A program made the position numbers and the translations under genes. Under the pieces are notes generated by a model that saw nothing but the letters and a program-made list of their open reading frames with translations, was not told where the DNA came from and ran no database searches. Below are positions 26,179 through 34,236 of a stretch of DNA of 64,000 bases, one piece after another (within the stretch, counting starts at the first letter, position 1; every line of letters begins with the position of its first letter). Origin of the DNA: JAHZKN01 sp965250205 (GTDB lineage Bacteria; Pseudomonadota; Alphaproteobacteria; Rhizobiales; Hyphomicrobiaceae); contig CBDFNK010000016.1 of NCBI GenBank assembly GCA_965250205.1, positions 1 through 64,000 on the forward strand, written 5' to 3'.

Positions 26179-26270
26179 TAGAGCGTCGAGCCTTTTCTTG
26201 TACACAGTGAAGCTATTTTCTCGGCGCTTAATCTCATGAACTGGCGATCAACTTTTCGCTGGTTGATCTA
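26179..26270 (-). repeat. intergenic repeat family, copy D (shortened)
   Basis: On the minus strand, TAGATCAACC ... GGCTCGACGCTCTA, 92 bp. It matches A-C at both ends but lacks about 40 bp of the centre. The first TAG is the stop codon of the GlsB-type gene, exactly as copy B provides the stop of the histidine kinase gene. Confidence 0.83.
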
Positions 26271-26522
26271 AGTCCGCTTGATCAGGCGCAGTATAAAGAT
26301 CAACAAGCATGCACCAATGACGGCGTTGATAATCGTTCCAAGTAAGCCACCGCCGATGTAGATGCCAAGCTTGGGTAGGATAATGCCCGCCAGTGCAGCA
26401 CCGACGATGCCAACGACGATGTCGCCAACAAGGCCAAATCCGCCACCCTTCATGATTTGTCCTGCGAGCCAACCGGCGATTGCACCAATCGCAAGCCATA
26501 TGAGTAAGGAAACAGGATCCAT
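26268..26522 (-). CDS. GlsB/YeaQ/YmgE-family stress membrane protein
   Basis: An 84-residue, three-helix, Gly-rich membrane protein starting MDPVSLLIWLAIGAIAGWLA and containing GGGFGLVGDIVVGIVGAALAG, the pattern of the transglycosylase-associated (PF04226) family. It is linked to envelope or acid stress in enterics. GGAGATAC lies before the ATG. Its stop codon is shared with repeat copy D. Confidence 0.95.
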   Translation of the reverse strand: MDPVSLLIWLAIGAIAGWLAGQIMKGGGFGLVGDIVVGIVGAALAGIILPKLGIYIGGGLLGTIINAVIGACLLIFILRLIKRT

Positions 26523-26765
26523 GGTTTGTATCTCCTGGTTGAGGAATAGCTAAATCGAATCGATCTAGCTCTCGTAGTATTGACTAGTATTGACCGACTT
26601 GCACCTATGGATCAATTGCGCTCTGCAACACCCAAAGCATAAGTGTTTTGCCTGTAGTGATTGACCGCGCCGCGCCAGGCCCCTAGACACTGGTATTTGA
26701 ACAAGCTTCGGTGGACAGACGGCTCCGCATTCGGTTGAGCGATCGTGAGCTAAAAAAGGGGGGAT

Positions 26766-27239
26766 ATGCGCACAATAAGCCTCGCGCTTGCGTTGTTCGC
26801 ATTCTGGCTCGGGCTATCGGGACATTACACCGAGTTCCTTCTCGCTGTTGGTGCAGGCGCGGTGCTTGTCACAGCCTGGATGGCGCATCGGATGGGACTT
26901 GTTGATGCCGAAGGCCATCCGATTGCAATGCTTCCGCGCACGGCAACGTATTTCCCCTGGCTGCTTTGGGAGATATTCACGTCTTCGCTGACTGTGGCAA
27001 AGATCATTTTGTCTCCCAGCCTACCGATCACACCAACGATGACGCTAATTAAGGCGCGCCAAAAGACCCCTGCGGGCATTGCAACATTTGGCAACTCGAT
27101 CACGTTGACGCCGGGTACACTGACGACAGGTATTGCCGGAGATGAAGTGACGGTTCATGCCCTCACCCGCGATGGCGCCAATGACATTCAGTCTGGTCGC
27201 ATGAACCAACGCGTTGCAAAATTCGAAGGGAGTGCGTGA
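26766..27239 (+). CDS. mrpE: Mrp/Mbh-type antiporter subunit E
   Basis: A 157-residue MnhE-family protein: N-terminal helices (ISLALALFAFWLGLSGHYT), YFPWLLWEIFTSSLTVAKIIL, then the soluble part GNSITLTPGTLTTGIAGDEVTVHAL. It is the first gene of a ten-gene run whose members overlap by 1-11 bases. Subunit E is needed for complex assembly in Mrp systems. GGGGGGAT precedes the ATG. The order E-F-G-(D/E)-B-C-D equals that of the archaeal mbh membrane arm rather than the Bacillus mrpABCDEFG order. Confidence 0.92.
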   Translation: MRTISLALALFAFWLGLSGHYTEFLLAVGAGAVLVTAWMAHRMGLVDAEGHPIAMLPRTATYFPWLLWEIFTSSLTVAKIILSPSLPITPTMTLIKARQKTPAGIATFGNSITLTPGTLTTGIAGDEVTVHALTRDGANDIQSGRMNQRVAKFEGSA

Positions 27240-27520
27240 TGTTTCTTATGGCGACAGTTGCAATTTTAATTGCGATGGCTTTGGTCGTAGCGCGCGCGAT
27301 TAGTGGGCCAACCGTTTTTGATCGCGTGCTGGCGGGCAATGTGATTGGCACGCTGGCGATTTTATTGCTGGCCGTCGTTGGCTTTTTGATGGGGCGACCG
27401 GAATGGCTTGATATTGCGTTGACCTATGGGCTGTTGAACCTGATCTCGACGTTGGCAGTGTTGAAATTCTTCCGTCATGGTGATCTGGCGTTTGTACCAA
27501 AGGAGGCGCCAAAGACATGA
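27239..27520 (+). CDS. mrpF: Mrp/Mbh-type antiporter subunit F
   Basis: A 93-residue three-helix protein of the MnhF family with ARAISGPTVFDRVLAGNVIG and a helix LLNLISTLAVLKFF. The ATG overlaps the mrpE stop (TGATG); a GTG one codon earlier is possible. Small core subunit of the cation/proton antiporter membrane complex. Confidence 0.92.
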   Translation: MFLMATVAILIAMALVVARAISGPTVFDRVLAGNVIGTLAILLLAVVGFLMGRPEWLDIALTYGLLNLISTLAVLKFFRHGDLAFVPKEAPKT

Positions 27521-27873
27521 TAGTTGATATGGCAGTGTGTGGTCTAAGCTGGGTGCTGTTGACGATCGGCAGCGTGTTTGTTGTCATCGGTGCACTTGGC
27601 ATCGTGCGCATGCCGGATGTGTTTACCCGATTACATGCCGCCAGTTTGATTGAGACACTGGGTGGAGGCGCTATTTTTCTAGGCCTGATGCTGCAGGCAG
27701 GATTCACACTGGTCACGCTCAAACTTATTATGATCTTTCTGGTGTTCTTGTTCACTGCGCCTGTAGCAACGCATGCGGTTGCGCAAGCCGCCATGCATCA
27801 AGACATTAAGCCAAAGCTTGCCAGTGACCGTCGCCCCCACCAAGTTGGCGTTAAACCTTCGGAGGCCAGTTAA
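27517..27873 (+). CDS. mrpG: Mrp/Mbh-type antiporter subunit G
   Basis: A 118-residue MnhG/PhaG protein. It has the family block GALGIVRMPDVFTRLHAASL followed by a Gly-rich turn and two more helices, with a short polar tail. AGGAGG lies before the ATG, which overlaps the mrpF stop (ATGA). Confidence 0.93.
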   Translation: MIVDMAVCGLSWVLLTIGSVFVVIGALGIVRMPDVFTRLHAASLIETLGGGAIFLGLMLQAGFTLVTLKLIMIFLVFLFTAPVATHAVAQAAMHQDIKPKLASDRRPHQVGVKPSEAS

Positions 27874-28445
27874 TGGAAGCCTATATCTTGATGGCGCTTT
27901 TATTGCTGCTGACCATCGTCACCATCGCCATTGTCTTTCAGCGCAGCTTGTTCGCGGTTGTTATTCTGGCAGGTATTTATTCTTTCCTGATGGCGACAGC
28001 GATGCTTGTCCTCGATGCGGTCGATGTCGCGATGACAGAGGCAGCAGTTGGTGCCGGTGTTTCTACAGTTTTCTTCCTTGCCAGCCTTCATTTGACCCGT
28101 GCGCGCGAATATCCACGTCCACGTTCAGTGTGGTTGCCGTTGTTTGTGGCAGGTGTTGTTGGCGCTGCGTTGATTGGCGGCACGGTTGATTTGCCACGTT
28201 TCGGGACTGCTGACACGCCAATTCACAAGCACACTGCTCCCCATTATCTCAATGAGGCCAAGCGAGAAACGGGCGTGCCAAATGTAGTCACCGCCGTGCT
28301 CGCTGATTATCGAAGCTTTGATACGTTGGGTGAAACCACAGTTATCTTTACAGCTGGCATTGGCATCATGGTGTTGCTTCTCGGGCGTCGCCGTCGGCGT
28401 GGCGAAGATAACGAATCCGTTGAGCCAGGAGCGCGTGAGGTATGA
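27873..28445 (+). CDS. MbhD/MrpA-C-terminal-like subunit (DUF4040)
   Basis: A 190-residue membrane protein. The first ~75 residues resemble MbhD/DUF4040 (VVILAGIYSFLMATAMLVLDAVDVAMTEAAVGAG, quoted in parts: AGIYSFLMATAMLVLDAVD and DVAMTEAAVGAG), and the rest the MbhE-like segment that corresponds to the C-terminal extension of Bacillus MrpA. In Mrp and MBH this region carries conserved acidic residues of the ion path, here including the Asp/Glu of DVAMTEA. The ATG overlaps the mrpG stop (TAATG). Confidence 0.85.
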   Translation: MEAYILMALLLLLTIVTIAIVFQRSLFAVVILAGIYSFLMATAMLVLDAVDVAMTEAAVGAGVSTVFFLASLHLTRAREYPRPRSVWLPLFVAGVVGAALIGGTVDLPRFGTADTPIHKHTAPHYLNEAKRETGVPNVVTAVLADYRSFDTLGETTVIFTAGIGIMVLLLGRRRRRGEDNESVEPGAREV

Positions 28446-28861
28446 AATTTGATGTGATATTGCGCATCGGTGTCAAGCTGGTGTTGCCGCTGATCCTGCT
28501 GTTTGCATTTTATGTGCAGTTCCATGGGGACTATGGTCCTGGAGGTGGCTTTCAGGCTGGCGTGATGACGGCGGGCATGCTGATTCTCTACGCTATAGTG
28601 TTTGGCAATGAGGCCTTGAAAAGCGTTGCGTCCAAAGGGCTAGTCGAACGCTGCATGCCGCTTGGGGCATTGCTGTTTGCTTCTGTCGGCCTTGTCGGTC
28701 CCTATTTCGGATTTCGTTATCTCGATTACGCGCCGCTGAGTGCAGATCCCGTCCATGCGCGAGAATGGGGTATACTCCTCGTTGAGCTTGGCGTGTTGAT
28801 CACTGTTGCGGCAACGATGACGGCCATCTATTACGCGTTCACAGAGCGGGGGCGGCCATGA
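28442..28861 (+). CDS. mrpB: Mrp/Mbh-type antiporter subunit B
   Basis: A 139-residue MnhB-family protein with the signature QFHGDYGPGGGFQAGVMTAG between helices 1 and 2 and four helices overall. ATGA overlap with the upstream gene. The subunit lines the interface to the MrpA-C/MbhD-E region in known structures. Confidence 0.94.
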   Translation: MKFDVILRIGVKLVLPLILLFAFYVQFHGDYGPGGGFQAGVMTAGMLILYAIVFGNEALKSVASKGLVERCMPLGALLFASVGLVGPYFGFRYLDYAPLSADPVHAREWGILLVELGVLITVAATMTAIYYAFTERGRP

Positions 28862-29223
28862 GCGTAATTGAAGAGCTTGTCAGCCATCACAATTATTTTG
28901 TCACCATTCTGTTGATGGTGGCCGGACTTTATATTGTGATTGCCAGTGGCAACATGATCAAAAAACTCGTCGGGCTCAGTTTGTTCCAGACATCGGTTTA
29001 CTTGCTCTATCTGACGCCGGCAAAAATCATTGGTGGTACGGCGCCCATTCTGGATGACAAGTTTCAGGTTTATTCCAACCCGCTACCGCATGTTCTCATA
29101 CTGACAGCTATCGTTGTCGGCATCGCGACCATTGCCTTGGGGCTGGCCATCGTCGTGCGCATCTATGAGGTCTATGGCACCATAGAGGAAGATGAAATCT
29201 TTTCATCGGACGGGGAGATATGA
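28858..29223 (+). CDS. mrpC: Mrp/Mbh-type antiporter subunit C (NuoK-like)
   Basis: A 121-residue three-helix protein of the NuoK/MnhC family: VAGLYIVIASGNMIKKLVGLSLFQTSVYLLYL and, in helix 3, PLPHVLILTAIVVGIATIALGL, quoted in part as HVLILTAIVVGIATIAL. Overlaps both neighbours by ATGA junctions. Confidence 0.94.
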   Translation: MSVIEELVSHHNYFVTILLMVAGLYIVIASGNMIKKLVGLSLFQTSVYLLYLTPAKIIGGTAPILDDKFQVYSNPLPHVLILTAIVVGIATIALGLAIVVRIYEVYGTIEEDEIFSSDGEI

Positions 29224-30716
29224 GCGCACTCGAGCTTCATCTTCCCGCCCTTCAGGTTGTGCTACCGCTGATGGGGGCGATGTTGGCGGCCCTGACGCGC
29301 TCAGGACGCATTGCATGGGCGATTGCGCTTGTCGTGACATGGGTGACGGCCGCCAACGCGGTGTTGCTCGTCCTCCAGGTGGTCAATAGTGGTGCGCCGA
29401 TTTCCTATGTCCTCGGCGGCTGGTCAGTACCGATTGGTATTGAATACCGTGTTGATCAGCTCAATGTGTTTGTGATTGCGCTTGTCGCAATTCTTGGTGC
29501 GGTGGTGTTGCCGTATGCCAAGCGCAGTGTCGCGCACGAAATACGCCCCGAACTGCAGTTCGGCTTTTACACTATGTATTTGCTGTGCCTGGCGGGCCTG
29601 TTTGGCATTGCGGTCACTGGTGATGCGTTCAATGCCTTTGTGTTTCTGGAAGTGTCATCGCTTGCGACGTATGTGTTGATAGCACTTGGCCGACATCGCA
29701 GGGCGTTGCTGGCGGCGTATCAATACCTGATCATGGGCACCATCGGTGCAACATTTTACGTCATTGGGATTGGCATCCTCTATCTTGTCACTGGCACCTT
29801 GAACTTTGCCGACATTGCGAGCCGCTTGCCAGAGCAGATGGATACGTTTGGCCGCCCCGTAATGGTTGCGTTGTCGTTCCTGACTGTCGGCATCTGTTTA
29901 AAGCTGGCACTGTTTCCTCTGCATGTTTGGTTGCCTAATGCTTATGCTTATGCGCCAAGTGTGGCGACGGCGTTGTTGGCTGGCACAGCCACCAAAGTCG
30001 CCATCTACCTGCTGCTGCGCATCTTCTTTTCTGTATTTGGTATTGAGATCAGCTTCACAGCAATGCCGATCGGCCAAGTTCTTTTGTTCTTATCAGCTGC
30101 TGCCATGATCATTGCCTCGATCATTGCCGTCTTTGAGGACAACACCGAGCGCATGTTGGCGTATTCATCAGTGGCGCAGATCGGTTACATTACGCTTGGT
30201 ATTGCACTTGCAAATCAGGCCGGGCTAACAGGTGGTCTGACACATATCATCAATCATGCGATTATGAAGACTGCAATGTTCTTAGCCCTCGGCGCTGTCG
30301 TCTATCGTGTTGGCACTGCCATGCTTCCCAGCCTTGCCGGTATTGGTCGCAAAATGCCGTTGACAATGGCGGCCTTCGTGGTTGCCGGTCTCGGTCTGAT
30401 AGGTGTTCCGGGTACAGCAGGGTTTATCTCTAAATGGTATCTGATGCTGGGCGCGCTTGAGAGCGGTGCCTGGCATTTGGTAGCGGTGATCGTTGCAAGC
30501 TCTCTGATTGCGGTTGTTTATGTTGGCCGGGTCATTGAAGTTGCGTATTTCAAAAGCCCGTCAGCGGAAATGGCCGATGTGAAAGACCCACCGTGGTCGA
30601 TGTTGCTGCCCCTGTTGTTGCTGTCTGCAGCGACGATTTACTTTGGCTTTGAGACTACGTGGTCTGCTCAGTGGTGCGCTAAGATTGCAACTTATTTGCT
30701 TGGTGGTACGTCATGA
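29220..30716 (+). CDS. mrpD: Mrp/Mbh-type antiporter subunit D (first antiporter-like subunit)
   Basis: A 498-residue, about 14-helix NuoN/MrpD-type subunit. It retains the key ion-path residues: Glu in FVFLEVSSLATYV (helix 5), Lys in CLKLALFPLHVWLPNAYAYAP (helix 7) and Lys in GVPGTAGFISKWYLM (helix 12). It should therefore translocate protons or exchange Na+/H+. ATGA overlap with mrpC. Confidence 0.93.
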   Translation: MSALELHLPALQVVLPLMGAMLAALTRSGRIAWAIALVVTWVTAANAVLLVLQVVNSGAPISYVLGGWSVPIGIEYRVDQLNVFVIALVAILGAVVLPYAKRSVAHEIRPELQFGFYTMYLLCLAGLFGIAVTGDAFNAFVFLEVSSLATYVLIALGRHRRALLAAYQYLIMGTIGATFYVIGIGILYLVTGTLNFADIASRLPEQMDTFGRPVMVALSFLTVGICLKLALFPLHVWLPNAYAYAPSVATALLAGTATKVAIYLLLRIFFSVFGIEISFTAMPIGQVLLFLSAAAMIIASIIAVFEDNTERMLAYSSVAQIGYITLGIALANQAGLTGGLTHIINHAIMKTAMFLALGAVVYRVGTAMLPSLAGIGRKMPLTMAAFVVAGLGLIGVPGTAGFISKWYLMLGALESGAWHLVAVIVASSLIAVVYVGRVIEVAYFKSPSAEMADVKDPPWSMLLPLLLLSAATIYFGFETTWSAQWCAKIATYLLGGTS

Positions 30717-32242
30717 TTCCAAGCCTCCTTGATAGCAATCTCTTAACGCCCCCCAACTTGGTGGCGCTCGCAATGGTTGTGCCGCTTATTGCAGCCTTTG
30801 GTATTGCATTGTTTAGTCGCTGGCCAAACCTTCGTGAGATGGTCACGCTGGTTGCCGCATCAGGCGTTGCATGGATCGTGTGGAGTTTGGCTCCGATCGT
30901 GATGGCAAGTGGGCGCCCTGAGCTTGGCGTTGCGGAAATCCTTCCAGGGATTTCTTTTGCTTTCAAAGTTGAACCACTTGGCATGGTGTTCGCACTTGTT
31001 GCTGGCACCTTGTGGTTGATCAATTCGATCTATTCGATAGGCTATATGCGCGCCAACAATGAACCGCGCCAGACATCGTTCTATATCTGCTTTTCCATTG
31101 CTATTGCAGCGACGCTTGGTTTGGCCTTTGCAAAAAACCTGTTCACCTTCTTCGTTTGCTATGAAGTGCTGACGTTATCAACCTATCCGTTGGTGACACA
31201 TAACGGAACGCCCGAGGCGATGCGCGCTGGCCGTGTGTATTTGTTATTGCTTCTGGGCACTTCGATGGTGGTGCTGCTGCCAGCCATCATTGCAACTTAT
31301 GTATTTGCCGGTACGTTAGAGTTTCAAGCTGGTGGCATCCTAGCTGGCAAAGCCAGTGATGTGGTGATCGGACTTTTGTTGGCGCTCTATGTGTTTGGCA
31401 TCGGCAAAGCCGCTGTTATGCCGTTTCATGCCTGGTTGCCCAATGCAATGGTTGCGCCAACGCCGGTGAGCGCGTTGTTGCATGCTGTTGCGGTCGTGAA
31501 GGCAGGCGTTTTCTCGATACTCAAGGTGGTGGTCTATGTCTTCGGCATCGACACGGTTGCGACAAGTCCGGCCCAACCTATTTTGATCGCAGTTGCAATG
31601 GTCACCCTTGTGTTGGCCTCATTGATTGCGCTCAGTAAAGACAATCTTAAAGCTCGGCTTGCCTACTCAACAGTGAGCCAACTCGCCTACATCGTGCTTG
31701 GGGCCCTCATTGCAACATCTTTGAGTGTTGTTGGGGCAGGGCTGCACATCGCAACCCATGCGGCAGGGAAAATCACCCTGTTTTTCTGCGCCGGCGCTAT
31801 TTATCTGGCTCACAAGAAAACCGAAGTCAGCGCTTTGGATGGCATTGGCCGCCAGATGCCCTATACAATGACCGCTTTTCTCATCGCATCGTTATCGCTG
31901 ATTGGTTTGCCGCCGTTGGCTGGCATGTGGAGCAAATCGCTGTTGCTGCAAAGCGCACTTGACGCGCAGCAGTTGATGGTTGTTGCAGTGCTCATGCTGA
32001 GTTCTCTGCTTAGCGTCGCCTACCTCATGCCCATCGTGGGGCGTGCGTTCTTTAAACCTCTACCCGACGTCACCGACGGCGCTCCTGTGGTGCGTAAAGA
32101 GGCACCATGGCCCTGTGTAGTGGCCTTGCTGGTCACAGCCGCACTGACGTTGGTGTTGTTCTTTGGGGCCGGTTCCATCACCCAGTTGCTTGAGCCAATC
32201 GTTTCATCTTCCAACTCCCTAACGGTGCCTTCTGATGTCTAA
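30713..32242 (+). CDS. second MrpD/NuoN-like antiporter subunit
   Basis: A 509-residue polytopic protein homologous to MrpD. Key residues are again present: Glu in FFVCYEVLTLSTYPL, Lys in GIGKAAVMPFHAWLPNA and Lys in LPPLAGMWSKSLLL. Canonical Mrp complexes have only MrpA and MrpD as antiporter-like subunits, so this is an additional one. ATGA overlap with the upstream gene and an 8-bp overlap with the next. Confidence 0.9.
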   Translation: MIPSLLDSNLLTPPNLVALAMVVPLIAAFGIALFSRWPNLREMVTLVAASGVAWIVWSLAPIVMASGRPELGVAEILPGISFAFKVEPLGMVFALVAGTLWLINSIYSIGYMRANNEPRQTSFYICFSIAIAATLGLAFAKNLFTFFVCYEVLTLSTYPLVTHNGTPEAMRAGRVYLLLLLGTSMVVLLPAIIATYVFAGTLEFQAGGILAGKASDVVIGLLLALYVFGIGKAAVMPFHAWLPNAMVAPTPVSALLHAVAVVKAGVFSILKVVVYVFGIDTVATSPAQPILIAVAMVTLVLASLIALSKDNLKARLAYSTVSQLAYIVLGALIATSLSVVGAGLHIATHAAGKITLFFCAGAIYLAHKKTEVSALDGIGRQMPYTMTAFLIASLSLIGLPPLAGMWSKSLLLQSALDAQQLMVVAVLMLSSLLSVAYLMPIVGRAFFKPLPDVTDGAPVVRKEAPWPCVVALLVTAALTLVLFFGAGSITQLLEPIVSSSNSLTVPSDV

Positions 32243-32513
32243 ACCTGAAGATTATCGTACCATTCCGCTTGGCGAGAGAAGTTATTGGCTGGACCGTCCG
32301 GCGAATGTCAACAAACTGGTCTATGCCTTTTATGCGCTCTGCGCGTTGATCTTAGTGATTGACCTTTTGGTGCCAAAGCACGGCCCGTTTGCGATTGAGC
32401 ACATGTTTGGCTTTTATGGATTCTTTGGATTTATTGCCTGTGTTGTGTTGGTGTTGATTGCCAAGCAATTGCGCCGCGTCCTCATGCGCCCGGAGGACTA
32501 CTATGATCGCTGA
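32235..32513 (+). CDS. small two-helix subunit of the antiporter operon
   Basis: A 92-residue protein with a polar start (MSKPEDYRTIPLGERSYWLD), two hydrophobic helices (about 26-45 and 55-77) and a polar end RRVLMRPEDYYDR. I know no name for it. It is translationally nested between the second and third antiporter-like genes (overlaps of 8 and 11 bp), which argues that it is a subunit or assembly factor of the complex. Confidence 0.82.
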   Translation: MSKPEDYRTIPLGERSYWLDRPANVNKLVYAFYALCALILVIDLLVPKHGPFAIEHMFGFYGFFGFIACVVLVLIAKQLRRVLMRPEDYYDR

Positions 32514-34233
32514 GCTTAGAGCGCTGGTGGATCTTGGGCCTTTGGTCAATGTCTCGCCGGGATTGATTTTGATTTTTGGCGCGCTTCTGGTGCCTTTTCT
32601 GAGCGGTGGACTGCGGCGCGTTTGGACGCTTGCGCTGCCCGTTATCGCATTCGCACACCTTATACTTCTGCCAGAAGGATATGCCGGTCATGTGCATGTG
32701 CTGGGGCTCGATCTCGTCACGCTGCGCGTCGACGATTTAAGCTGGATGTTTGGTATTATATTTTTGATAGCAACCCTGCTTGGCATGATCTACGCGCTCC
32801 ATGAAAGCCATTGGTTGCAGCCAACCGTTGGTCTTGTTTATGCAGGCTGTGCGGTTGCCGCCGTTTTTGCAGGCGACCTAGTGACGTTGTTTGTTTTTTG
32901 GGAAGGCATTGCGATTGCCTCTGTCTTTTTGATTTGGGCACGCGGAACAGAAGCGGCCTATCAAGCGGGTAACCGATATCTCATTACGCAAATTGGTTCT
33001 GGCGTTCTACTGCTGGTTGGCCTGTTGATACACTACAGGGCGACAGGCTCACTGGCATTCAATGCGCTCAGTCTTGACGGCCCCGGGGGGCTGTTGATGT
33101 TTCTTGCCTTTGGTATCAAGTGCGCCTTCCCCTTGCTGCACAACTGGCTTGAGGATGCCTACCCGGAAGCCACCGTCGTTGGTACGGTTCTTTTATCGTC
33201 TTTTACGACCAAAGTTGCGATCTATGCTCTGGCGCGTGGCTTTGCAGGCACAGACATCCTGGTGCCGATTGGTGCTGCGATGGCGGCATTCCCAATTTTT
33301 TATGCGGTGATTGAAAACGATTTACGCCGCGTGTTGGCCTACAGCTTAAACAACCAGCTTGGCTTCATGGTGGTAGGTATCGGGATTGGCACAGAACTCG
33401 CGCTCAATGGTGCCGTTGCCCACGCGTTTGCAGATATTCTCTTTAAAGGGTTGCTGTTCATGTCCATGGGCGCGGTGCTGTACCGCGTCGGAACCGTCAA
33501 AGGCTCTGAACTGGGCGGGCTCTATAAGTCGATGCCGTGGACAGCAGTATTTTGTCTTGTCGGAGCCGCATCAATTTCAGCGTTCCCGCTGTTTTCTGGT
33601 TTTGTTACCAAAGCCATGATCATGACGGCGGCGATGAAGGAAGGCTATTTCTGGACCTGGATGATCCTGCTGTTTGCAAGTGCGGGTGTCTTTCACCATG
33701 CGGGCATTAAGATTCCATACTTCGCCTTCTTTGCGCACGATTCTCGAAAGCGCTGTGAGGAAGCACCTTGGAATATGCTGATTGCGATGGCGTTGGCAGC
33801 CATTGGCTGCATTGCGATTGGTTCGCTGCCTGTCTATTTCTATCAGCTGCTGCCATATGCCAGCAGTTATGAGCCCTACACTACAGAGCATGTCATCACA
33901 CAATTGCAGTTGTTGATGTTTTCGGCCCTGGCGTTTGCACTATTGATGCGCACGGGTATTTATCCACCCGAGCTGAAGTCAATCAATCTCGATTCCGATT
34001 GGGTCTATCGCCGTCTCGGCATGAAGGTGGTTACAGGCGTTGGCGCACTTGCCAAGTCTTTAAGCGCGTCGTTTGGCTCAATGGTTGATGGTGTGACCTC
34101 CGCACTGGGTGGCGCACTGCATCGCCATCATGGCCCCGACGGCGTTCTCGGACGCACCTGGCCAACGGGCACCATGGCGTTTTGGACCACCGTGATGCTT
34201 GGCGCCTACCTGCTGTTTGCCTATTTGAATTGA
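32503..34233 (+). CDS. third MrpD/NuoL-like antiporter subunit
   Basis: A 576-residue protein with about 14 or more helices and a long C-terminal extension. Ion-path residues: Glu in LFVFWEGIAIASVFL, Lys in FGIKCAFPLLHNWLEDAYPEA and Lys in PLFSGFVTKAMIM. The start ATG at 32503 overlaps the preceding stop by 11 bp. It ends four bases before the convergent carbamoyltransferase stop. The C-terminal helix-amphipathic segment (residues ~490-540) might act as a lateral arm as in NuoL; that is inference. Confidence 0.9.
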   Translation: MIAELRALVDLGPLVNVSPGLILIFGALLVPFLSGGLRRVWTLALPVIAFAHLILLPEGYAGHVHVLGLDLVTLRVDDLSWMFGIIFLIATLLGMIYALHESHWLQPTVGLVYAGCAVAAVFAGDLVTLFVFWEGIAIASVFLIWARGTEAAYQAGNRYLITQIGSGVLLLVGLLIHYRATGSLAFNALSLDGPGGLLMFLAFGIKCAFPLLHNWLEDAYPEATVVGTVLLSSFTTKVAIYALARGFAGTDILVPIGAAMAAFPIFYAVIENDLRRVLAYSLNNQLGFMVVGIGIGTELALNGAVAHAFADILFKGLLFMSMGAVLYRVGTVKGSELGGLYKSMPWTAVFCLVGAASISAFPLFSGFVTKAMIMTAAMKEGYFWTWMILLFASAGVFHHAGIKIPYFAFFAHDSRKRCEEAPWNMLIAMALAAIGCIAIGSLPVYFYQLLPYASSYEPYTTEHVITQLQLLMFSALAFALLMRTGIYPPELKSINLDSDWVYRRLGMKVVTGVGALAKSLSASFGSMVDGVTSALGGALHRHHGPDGVLGRTWPTGTMAFWTTVMLGAYLLFAYLN

Positions 34234-34236
34234 GGC

